DNA from: Candidatus Woesebacteria bacterium
GTDB taxonomy: Bacteria; Patescibacteriota; Microgenomatia; UBA8517
Length of the DNA: 7,403 nt
Reading direction: 5' to 3'
NCBI GenBank assembly: GCA_026394855.1
Contig: JAPLZT010000007.1
Coordinates: 1-7,403, forward strand
In this document: positions 1 through 5,344 of the stretch, one piece after another
Layout: every line of letters starts with the position of its first letter
Numbering within the stretch: the first letter of the stretch is position 1
Program-made: the position numbers and the translations under genes
The notes under the pieces: generated by a model
Databases searched by the model: none
Told to the model about the DNA's origin: nothing
The model's input: only the letters and a program-made list of their open reading frames with translations

Positions 1-1082
1 ATACCGTAGTATTTTGATTCCCAAAGTTTATGGTTTCCTGCATCCTCATTTATTATTAAATCTCCTTTAATTTGTGTTTGTTTTACATAACTTGCCAAAT
101 CTTTAAAGGGAATTTTTGATGGGTTAAAAAAATAGTTCCGGTCAATAATAATAAAAAGAAAAATTATCAAGGTAATCAACAAATTTGAAACCTTTCTACG
201 TTGGGAAGCAAGAATAATCATGGCACCGGGGATAGTGTAGAGAAGGTAGCGGTTGTAAAAAACTGGGGTAAATTTTTGAGAAATTAACCAGGTAAGCAAA
301 ATTGGGGTCAAGAACCAAGAAAGAAGAAAGAATGATTTTTTAATGTCTTTTTCCCATGCTCTTAAAGTAAGGGTAATCAAAACCGTAATTCTTGCTCCTT
401 CGGCTAGTTTATGTTTTATTCCTTCCCCAAGGTAGTCATAAAATAAATTTCTAAGATCGATAGTCGTTGGTTTCCCCAACCAGAAACCACCACCAACCAT
501 TTTTGTCTGATTATACAAAGGTATTAACCAGGGGGTGTAACCAACAGCAACAGCAATGAATGCAATTAACATTCCTCTCACTTTTTTTCTTTCCCCAAAA
601 AAGTATTCATATAAAAACCAAAAACCTTGTATTATAACTGCGAAAATAGCAAAATGGTGGGAATAAAGAGCCCATAAAGTTGCTATTATATATGGAGCCC
701 ATTTTCTTTTGATAAAAAAATACATTGAACCGGCAACCCCAGCAGCCATAATGGAATACATCCTCCCCTCGAATGCATATATAAAAAAGAAAGGGTTTAA
801 GAAAGTTAACACCCCCGCAATAAATGCTGTCTTTTTGTCCCAGAAATGTTTGGCTATTAAGAATGCAAAAAATACAGTGATTAAAAAGAATAGAAAAGAG
901 ATAGATCTAATAACTACTTCACTAGTTCCAAATAACTGAAATGCTGCCCATTCGCAAACATTCCAAAGTGGAGGGGAGGTATCTTTTGAAATAGTGGTAA
1001 TTAAATTGGGAAGGGGTTTTAGTGAAAGAATTGCAGAAAACGCTTCATCCCCCCAAAGGCTTTGATTGAATACCGTGAGCAT
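1..1082 (-). CDS. GT-C family (PMT/ArnT-like, GT39/GT83 type) membrane glycosyltransferase, C-terminus outside window, N-terminus apparently short
   Basis: The frame is open from an ATG at 1082 to the left edge, giving 360 residues with no stop. Seen directly: a multi-span hydrophobic protein (segments near 58-78, 85-103, 112-124, 130-158, 168-185, 232-240, 250-267, 281-292 and 300-313) followed by the start of a polar tail from about 320. Family motifs: WGDE at 10-13 (the catalytic Asp-Glu that follows the first membrane helix in GT-C enzymes), DTSPPLW at 34-40, an EGRMYS motif at 105-110, YSHHF at 140-144 and NRYLL near 277-281. Family knowledge: such enzymes move a sugar from a polyprenyl-phosphate donor to a lipid, glycan or protein acceptor on the outer membrane face; the acceptor here is unknown. 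It lies 9 nt after the GT2 gene and is probably co-transcribed with it. Odd: only 11 residues precede the catalytic Asp and in-frame stops (TAA) lie just upstream, so helix 1 is missing. There is no Shine-Dalgarno sequence; a weak TAATAT sits 6 nt upstream. Confidence 0.85.
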   Translation of the reverse strand, partial: MLTVFNQSLWGDEAFSAILSLKPLPNLITTISKDTSPPLWNVCEWAAFQLFGTSEVVIRSISFLFFLITVFFAFLIAKHFWDKKTAFIAGVLTFLNPFFFIYAFEGRMYSIMAAGVAGSMYFFIKRKWAPYIIATLWALYSHHFAIFAVIIQGFWFLYEYFFGERKKVRGMLIAFIAVAVGYTPWLIPLYNQTKMVGGGFWLGKPTTIDLRNLFYDYLGEGIKHKLAEGARITVLITLTLRAWEKDIKKSFFLLSWFLTPILLTWLISQKFTPVFYNRYLLYTIPGAMIILASQRRKVSNLLITLIIFLFIIIDRNYFFNPSKIPFKDLASYVKQTQIKGDLIINEDAGNHKLWESKYYG

Positions 1083-1091
1083 TAGTTAATA

Positions 1092-2591
1092 TTACACTTT
1101 TTCTGTTACCTTATATTCAATGTACTTGCCTAACATCAGTCTTGTATGGGCGTCAAGACCGGGGAGTGCCGAAAAGAAAAATCCTGCAACCGGCATTAGG
1201 AAATATTCCAAAGGTGAAAGTATCGCTCTCCAGAGAGGAAATTCCTTAGGCCTTTTTGGTCTATAGGCTTTATCTAAAATTAGCATAATTAAAAGAAAAA
1301 CCAGGGCAAAGCTTAAAACAAATGAAGAAAGTTTTGGAACCGTGTAGCCTAGTGCGGTTTTTGCAAACCTTGGATTAAGAAGGATTGGAAGTTGAAGACC
1401 AATTGTAATAATAAAAAAATGTACCGGCCAAAGAAAATGTGATTGAAGAGCGTAAAGAACTCTTAAGGTTTTGTCCCAAAAAGGAACCCCGGGAGTTAGG
1501 AAGTAATTTTTGATGATCCAGGGATCATCCGATGCTCCCCAGGCCCATCTTTTCTTTTGTTCATACTCATTCTTTAGTGTTTTTGTCAGAGATTCTCCCT
1601 GAGCTGCATCTGCATAAATGGGAAGATATAGAGGTTCTACTTCAACCCTTCCCTGTTTTTTGTAATAGCTTTTGAAAAATATTCCCCAGTCTTCAGGAAT
1701 TTTATCGGGATCCCAGTAGCCGACATCATCAAGTAGTTTAAAAGAAAGCGAATAGTTGGACATATTAATTAATCTGTCTTTTCTGCCAAGAAGAGCAATA
1801 TGGACAATTGAACCTATTGAATTTGTAATTCTGGTAATCGCCGGAATTTTCCAGATGTTGTTGTAAAAAAGAACTGCCGGCTGCCAGAAGCGTTCATACC
1901 TATGAGGGTCATCCAAGAAAAGGTAGGCAAGGTAAGAAAAGTGGTTTTTATGATAGACATGATCTGCGTCACAGCTTGTGACTATGGTGTATTCAAGAGC
2001 TATTTTGCCTTTATCAATTAATCTCTCTTTTACTTCCAGTGCGGCATATCTTTCATTTGAAGCCTTACCTGCAACCTCTCCGGGAACTAAGGTATGGATA
2101 CAAATTAGAAAGTTTGCGAATAATTTTCCATATTTTCCCTCCAGTGCCTTAACTTTAATTAATCTGTCTTCCTCCGGTTCTTTGGCCTCCATGGCAAGGG
2201 CTATTGTTATTTGGTCTTTGGGCATTGTCTGATTAGTAATCGATTCAAAAGTTCTCTCAAGGGTATGAAGTGGTTCTTTGTAGGTAGGAATTATTATTAC
2301 ATGATGAACTTTTTTCCAATCAGGGAAGACTTTTAAATCAGCAAGCCAGTCGTACGCCATTGAAGCCTGGATCTTAAAATGGGAAATAACTCCTGAAATT
2401 GCAATTTGAGCTGATTGATAGAACCAGTAGATATTGTAGGAAAGGACGAAGTAAGCAACAACGTTTGGAATAACCAAAATTCCCCAATAAGGAAAAAGAA
2501 TAATATTCCAAGAAACAAAGCCGGGAAGAATTTCCAAAAGTCTTTGAATGACCCTATCGTTTCTGATAATAAACGCTCTTATTTTCGACAT
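1092..2591 (-). CDS. Family 2 glycosyltransferase, membrane-bound, cellulose-synthase-like (processive type)
   Basis: The product is 499 residues and appears complete. It begins with hydrophobic helices at about 24-57, then a cytoplasmic GT-A catalytic domain at about 95-355, then membrane segments near 377-402, 420-440 and 459-478. Visible motifs: PTYKEP at 102-107 (nucleotide-sugar binding), GKASNE at 175-180, the DAD metal-binding triad at 208-210, PEDWG at 299-303 (general base region) and QKKRW at 345-349 (the Q-x-x-R-W signature of processive GT2 enzymes). The family uses a UDP- or GDP-sugar to extend a polysaccharide, often coupled to export through its own membrane helices; the sugar cannot be read from the sequence. 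ATG at 2591 is 3 nt past the metG stop, so it is translated from the same mRNA and probably coupled. No Shine-Dalgarno sequence is seen. Together with the following GT-C gene it suggests a surface glycan or glycoprotein pathway. Confidence 0.9.
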   Translation of the reverse strand: MSKIRAFIIRNDRVIQRLLEILPGFVSWNIILFPYWGILVIPNVVAYFVLSYNIYWFYQSAQIAISGVISHFKIQASMAYDWLADLKVFPDWKKVHHVIIIPTYKEPLHTLERTFESITNQTMPKDQITIALAMEAKEPEEDRLIKVKALEGKYGKLFANFLICIHTLVPGEVAGKASNERYAALEVKERLIDKGKIALEYTIVTSCDADHVYHKNHFSYLAYLFLDDPHRYERFWQPAVLFYNNIWKIPAITRITNSIGSIVHIALLGRKDRLINMSNYSLSFKLLDDVGYWDPDKIPEDWGIFFKSYYKKQGRVEVEPLYLPIYADAAQGESLTKTLKNEYEQKKRWAWGASDDPWIIKNYFLTPGVPFWDKTLRVLYALQSHFLWPVHFFIITIGLQLPILLNPRFAKTALGYTVPKLSSFVLSFALVFLLIMLILDKAYRPKRPKEFPLWRAILSPLEYFLMPVAGFFFSALPGLDAHTRLMLGKYIEYKVTEKV

Positions 2592-2594
2592 ACA

Positions 2595-3708
2595 TTACTT
2601 AAGTCTGGGAAAAAGGGGAGAACCGGATTTAATCTTTGGACCTTTAAACTGTTCTTCTATCTTTTCAGCAGTTTCAGGCAAGAAAGGCGAAAGGTTAGAA
2701 GAAATTGTTCGAATTACCCTTACCGCATCTTTTAAGAAAACCTCCAAGTCCTTTCCTTGAAGTTTCCATGGTTCTTCCTTGTTTATCTTTTGATCAAGGG
2801 CGGTAATATATTTTTCAAAGATAACTTTTATTGCTTCGTCAAATCGAAATTCCTTAAGAGATTTCGATATATTTTCGTCAAATTCATCAATTTCTTTGCT
2901 CTCGAATTCAAAGCCGGAGCTTTCGCAAAGCTTGGCAATTCTTGAAACAAGATTTCCAAGCCCATTTGCAAGATCCGAATTAAAAATATCTTCAAACTTT
3001 TCCTTTGTAAAATCACTATCTTCGTATGGATTAATTTTTGCTAAAAGATAATATCTGACCGCATCTGTTCCATATTTATTTACCAAATCAAAAGGATTAA
3101 TAACATTTCCGAGGCTTTTACTTATTTTTTGGCCATTTACTGTAATAAATCCGTGAATAAATACCTGCTTAGAGTTTGGAAGTCCTGCCGACATTAGCAT
3201 TGCCTGCCAGATTGCTGTTTGCTGTCTTAAATTGTCTTTCCCAGCAACTTGAATTCCCGGCCAGAAATTTTCAAAATTTTCTTTGTCCTTTGGCCAACCA
3301 AGGGTTGAGATATAGTTCGTCAAAGCATCGAACCAAACGAATACGATCGTTCTTGTAGATATCTCCATTTTTGTTGCATCTGCTCCAGAATTCATGCACA
3401 GCCTCGATGTGTTTTGGATCAGTTGTTCTAATGAAATTTGTGTAGCTTAAGTTCAACGCTTTCTTAAGGTTATCAAATTTAATGGCGTATTCGTCACAAT
3501 ACTTTTGGGGGTCTTTCTTTTCTTCAATGGCTTTTTGATAGATCTTTTGCCCATGCTCATCCGTGCCGAAGTTAAAAACAACCTCTTCACCGAGAAGTTT
3601 ATGATATCTAGCAACCGCGTCAGCCTGTACAATTTCGAGCGCAAAGCCGATGTGGGGATCTGCGTTGACATATGGCAAGGTGGTAGTTATGTAGAATTTC
3701 TTATTCAT
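2595..3708 (-). pseudogene. metG: Methionyl-tRNA synthetase (metG), internally deleted and frameshifted
   Basis: MetRS charges tRNA-Met and initiator tRNA with methionine in the cytoplasm. The first part, from ATG 3708, encodes the N-terminal half of the Rossmann fold with the HIGH-type motif HIGF at residues 19-22 and 'GTDEHGQKI' near 48-56; it matches the family to about residue 121. The second part resumes in another frame at about 3347 with VFVWFDALTNYIS, then AGKDNLR, the KMSKS-type loop KISKS (encoded about 3128-3114) and the anticodon-binding helical domain, ending in LFPRLK at 2595. Everything between is absent: the connective-peptide domain (including any zinc knuckle) and the 'SISR' region, by family comparison about 100-130 residues. 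The joined span is 1114 nt, not a multiple of three. The C-terminal fragment has an ATG at 3395, but its first 16 residues are out-of-frame readthrough of the N-terminal half. As given it cannot make a working enzyme. An assembly deletion is a real alternative to true gene decay. Confidence 0.88.
3343..3352 (-). other. Deletion junction inside metG
   Basis: On the minus strand the N-terminal frame reads GDIYKN-D (residues 115-121) and the C-terminal frame picks up as I-V-F-V-W from 3347, so the break lies at about 3345-3352. The join coincides with the perfect 8-bp palindrome ACGATCGT at 3343-3350. The break falls at the edge of the connective-peptide insertion, so the two Rossmann half-domains are brought together but in different frames. 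I infer the deletion from family comparison, not from an intact copy. Confidence 0.75.
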
Positions 3709-3716
3709 GATGACTT

Positions 3717-3722
3717 ATTCTA
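3717..3722 (-). promoter_or_regulatory. Possible -10 element for metG (leaderless geometry)
   Basis: The minus strand reads TAGAAT, preceded directly by TG and followed by 8 nt before the metG ATG at 3708. The sequence lies in the 34-nt gap after the TrpR-like gene. No convincing -35 box and no Shine-Dalgarno sequence are seen. The spacing matches that at rmuC, where the same hexamer TAGAAT is also 8 nt before the ATG. It would give metG its own start within the larger operon. AT-rich DNA gives such hexamers by chance, so confidence is moderate. Confidence 0.4.
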
Positions 3723-3742
3723 CAGCGTGGAGGTGTTTGAAG

Positions 3743-4052
3743 CTACTTCCGAATAAACTTCTGGATTTTCTCAGCCCAGACGTTGGCCCACTCTTCTGCC
3801 TCCATTTTTTTTACGCCGGCGGCAAACCCCGGTTTTTTAGATAGTTTTTCGATTGTAGCAATTGTTGCGGAAGAAACTTTAATGTTTGTCTTTATGTTTT
3901 CGTAGCTTCTGCCTTTTTTCAACCAGTAGGCAATAGAAAGGCGTTTGGCAAATGTTTCAAGTTCACTGTCATTAATCAATCAAAGTTTGGGCGAAGGTTT
4001 TAATTATTTGATTCTTAAAAGATTTGTTTAATTTGTTTTCTGAGATTCTCAT
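3743..4052 (-). pseudogene. TrpR/YerC-family helix-turn-helix regulator, frameshifted by a short internal deletion
   Basis: ATG at 4052, one nt after the stop of the membrane-protein gene, opens a 26-codon frame (MRISENKLNKSF...TFAQTLID, then TAA at 3974-3972) resembling the N-terminal helix of YerC/TrpR-like proteins. The rest lies in another frame: ELETFAKRLSIAYWLKKGRSYENIK, then the recognition helix VSSATIATIEKL, ending with TAG at 3745-3743. This second frame has only a TTG at 3979 as a possible start, directly after an in-frame TGA. Compared with YerC-type proteins, about 12 residues between 'QTLID' and 'LINDSELE' are missing. With the 310-nt total, a loss of about 35 nt would restore one frame of about 114 residues. 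The family binds DNA as a dimer and the missing piece belongs to the dimer-forming helices. Effector and targets are unknown; family membership does not imply tryptophan control. A 77-residue product from the TTG is possible but would lack the dimer arm. Confidence 0.72.
3972..3980 (-). other. Short deletion junction inside the TrpR/YerC-like gene
   Basis: The minus strand reads TTTGATTGATTAATGAC across the change of frame, with GATT repeated in tandem. The upstream frame ends ...LID-stop and the downstream frame begins L-I-N-D. The tandem GATT is the kind of microhomology left by slippage or by an assembly collapse. The size of the loss (about 35 nt) is inferred from family length. Confidence 0.6.
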
Positions 4053-4053
4053 T

Positions 4054-4398
4054 CTAGCTTCTTCGCCCGAAGTATATTTCAGAGGTTATCAAAAGTCCAG
4101 AGATGAGAAGAAAGTTTAGGATATTTCCTACTCCGAAATATCTAAGAATTAGAAATAAGACAGTTCCAAAAGAAATCAGAAAACCGCGTCTGGAACTGGC
4201 AAATATAGTTGAGAAGGCAAAAAGAATGCCTAAAAAGATCAAAAGGAAAAATGCTGGGAGGGCTAATGGAGTTTCCGGATCAATAAAATAAACAAGGCCG
4301 AGAGTTGCCATCCATAAAAGAAAAGTAATTATTAAAGTAGGAAGAAAGTTTCTGCGTTTTAGTATGTTAGAATGTCTAAGTATGGATTTTCTGGTCAT
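4054..4398 (-). CDS. Small integral membrane protein, function unknown
   Basis: The protein has 114 residues counted from ATG 4398; the frame stays open further upstream but that part overlaps rmuC coding sequence. Seen: a basic N-terminus (RKSILRHSNILKRR, about 3-16), then four hydrophobic segments at about 18-38, 45-66, 71-88 and 91-110, with a short SSRRG loop at 68-72 and a basic end (GRRS). Short proteins of this layout, with an 'SSRRG' loop and an 'RYF' stretch, look familiar from Patescibacteria, but I know of no assigned function. No other usable start (ATG, GTG or TTG) exists before the first membrane helix, so 4398 is the best choice. The stop TAG is 1 nt from the ATG of the TrpR-like gene, so the two are an operon. 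A TATAAT lies 7 nt upstream of the ATG, suggesting a leaderless mRNA. The first 17 nt overlap the rmuC start on the other strand. Confidence 0.72.
   Translation of the reverse strand: MTRKSILRHSNILKRRNFLPTLIITFLLWMATLGLVYFIDPETPLALPAFFLLIFLGILFAFSTIFASSRRGFLISFGTVLFLILRYFGVGNILNFLLISGLLITSEIYFGRRS
4365..4373 (+). promoter_or_regulatory. Extended -10 element for rmuC
   Basis: TGTTAGAAT has the extended -10 form (TG, one base, TAGAAT at 4368-4373). Eight nt separate it from ATG 4382, so the transcript would begin at or beside the start codon. No clear -35 box is present, which is usual for extended -10 promoters. There is no Shine-Dalgarno sequence before the ATG. The element overlaps the first codons of the divergent membrane-protein gene. 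Confidence 0.5.
4367..4379. repeat. 13-bp inverted repeat over the rmuC promoter
   Basis: TTAGA-ATG-TCTAA is a perfect inverted repeat with 5-bp arms and a 3-bp centre. It covers the rmuC -10 hexamer and the bases just before the start codon. It also lies within the first codons of the divergent membrane-protein gene, so a protein bound here could affect both units. A dimeric regulator such as the TrpR/YerC-like protein two genes away is an obvious but untested candidate. Such short palindromes also arise by chance in AT-rich DNA. Confidence 0.35.
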
Positions 4399-5323
4399 TA
4401 CCCTTATTATAATTCTTATTGTTTTGATTGGGATGCTTGTTTTTAAAAAACAAAAACCCTCCAATGAAATTTTGGAATATTTGAAAACAACCAATACTCG
4501 CTTAAATGAACAAGGCAAAAGTTTTAACGAGAGGTTGGATAATGCGGCTAGAATTATTTCTTCAGTTCAAAAAAATATAGGTGAATTTAGCGAGATTGGC
4601 CGGGGTATAAAGAGTCTGCAGGAATTTCTTCAATCGCCGAAATTAAGAGGAGGCCTTGGGGAAGAGGTATTAAAAGAAATGATTGGCCAAACCTTTCCTA
4701 AGAATGCATTTCATCTTCAGTATCCTTTTAAGAGCGGAGTGAAGGTTGATGCAGTATTAAAGACAGAAGCAGGACTTCTTTGCATTGATTCCAAATTCCC
4801 AATGGAAAACTTTACTGTCATGGTAAAAGGGGAGACAGAAGCGGAAAGAAATACCGGAAAGAAGAATTTTATACAAGATGTCAAAAAACACATTGAGGAT
4901 ATTTCCAAGAAGTACATTCTTCCCGAAGAGGGGACAATGGATTTTGCTTTAATGTATATTCCTTCAGAGGCGGTCTACTACGAAGCGGTTAACATTCAGG
5001 AACTATCAACCTATGCAAGACGCCTCAGGGTGTATCCCGTTTCCCCAAACACTTTATATGCTCATCTTCAGGTACTTCTTCTTTCATTTGAGGGAAAAGA
5101 TCTGGAACTAAAATCAAGAGAAGTATTTAAGATTTTAAGAGGCATGCATAAAGACTATGAAAAAGTAGAAGAAAACTTAAATATATTACAAAAGCATTTA
5201 ACTAATGCATATAACATGATTGGCAATGTCTTTTCTTCTTTTTCTCAATTAGGTCGCAAGATTTCATCAACTCAAAATATAGGAAGTGGAGAAAAAGAAA
5301 AAGTAAAGGAGTTGAAAGAATAA
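4382..5323 (+). CDS. rmuC: RmuC family DNA recombination protein (predicted membrane-anchored nuclease)
   Basis: The protein has 313 residues from ATG 4382. Domains in order: an N-terminal membrane anchor at about 3-21, a linker likely to form a coiled coil at about 27-85, the RmuC core at about 85-265, and a helical, charged C-terminus ending in lysine- and glutamate-rich sequence. Core motifs: RGGLGEE at 89-95, VDAV at 122-125 and IDSKFP at 135-140 (D123 and D136-x-K138 fit the predicted PD-(D/E)XK nuclease pattern), EEGTMDFALMYIPSEAVYYE at 182-201 and VSPNTLY at 220-226. RmuC was found through its effect on recombination at inverted repeats in E. coli. The length is short compared with about 475 residues in E. 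coli, mainly because the coiled coil is shorter. An earlier ATG at 4364 would add six residues but overlaps the -10 element, so 4382 is preferred. It is followed 21 nt later by the helicase gene. Confidence 0.9.
   Translation: MDFLVITLIIILIVLIGMLVFKKQKPSNEILEYLKTTNTRLNEQGKSFNERLDNAARIISSVQKNIGEFSEIGRGIKSLQEFLQSPKLRGGLGEEVLKEMIGQTFPKNAFHLQYPFKSGVKVDAVLKTEAGLLCIDSKFPMENFTVMVKGETEAERNTGKKNFIQDVKKHIEDISKKYILPEEGTMDFALMYIPSEAVYYEAVNIQELSTYARRLRVYPVSPNTLYAHLQVLLLSFEGKDLELKSREVFKILRGMHKDYEKVEENLNILQKHLTNAYNMIGNVFSSFSQLGRKISSTQNIGSGEKEKVKELKE
4406..4411 (-). promoter_or_regulatory. -10 element for the minus-strand operon
   Basis: The minus strand carries a perfect TATAAT, with 7 nt between it and ATG 4398. 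It lies inside rmuC codons 9-10 on the opposite strand. No good -35 match stands 16-18 bp upstream. A start of transcription at or next to the ATG would give a leaderless mRNA for membrane protein, regulator, metG and glycosyltransferases. Confidence 0.45.
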
Positions 5324-5338
5324 TTTCCGTGTTACAAT
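5312..5338 (+). promoter_or_regulatory. Promoter for the helicase gene: TTGAAA and extended -10 TGTTACAAT
   Basis: TTGAAA at 5312-5317 is separated by 15 bp from TACAAT at 5333-5338, which is preceded by TG plus one base (extended -10). Only 6 nt lie between the -10 hexamer and the GTG start at 5345, so the mRNA would be leaderless or nearly so. The -35-like box is inside the last codons of rmuC. The helicase could thus be expressed alone as well as by readthrough from rmuC. Confidence 0.5.
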
Positions 5339-5344
5339 CTTCTC

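Noticed and set aside
709..939. 76-codon plus-strand reading frame
   Set aside because: It lies entirely opposite the GT-C gene, which shows clear family motifs; it has no recognisable domain. The same applies to other frames overlapping GT2, metG, rmuC and the helicase.
3271..3395. Programmed ribosomal frameshift joining the two metG frames
   Set aside because: The overlap lacks a convincing slippery heptamer with a following structure, and a shift would still leave out the connective-peptide domain, so the product would not be a normal MetRS.
3743..3979. TrpR-like gene as an intact 78-codon gene with TTG start
   Set aside because: The TTG directly follows an in-frame TGA, has no RBS, and the missing N-terminal helix is found upstream in another frame with a good ATG placed 1 nt after the preceding gene.
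3743..4052. Tryptophan-responsive repressor of a trp operon
   Set aside because: The YerC/TrpR-like family is broad, no tryptophan genes are in the window, and the ligand-binding residues cannot be judged in a deleted protein.
4399..4518. N-terminal extension of the small membrane protein upstream of ATG 4398
   Set aside because: This stretch is antisense to rmuC's membrane anchor and linker, has no membrane-protein-like continuity, and lies upstream of a TATAAT placed 7 nt before ATG 4398.
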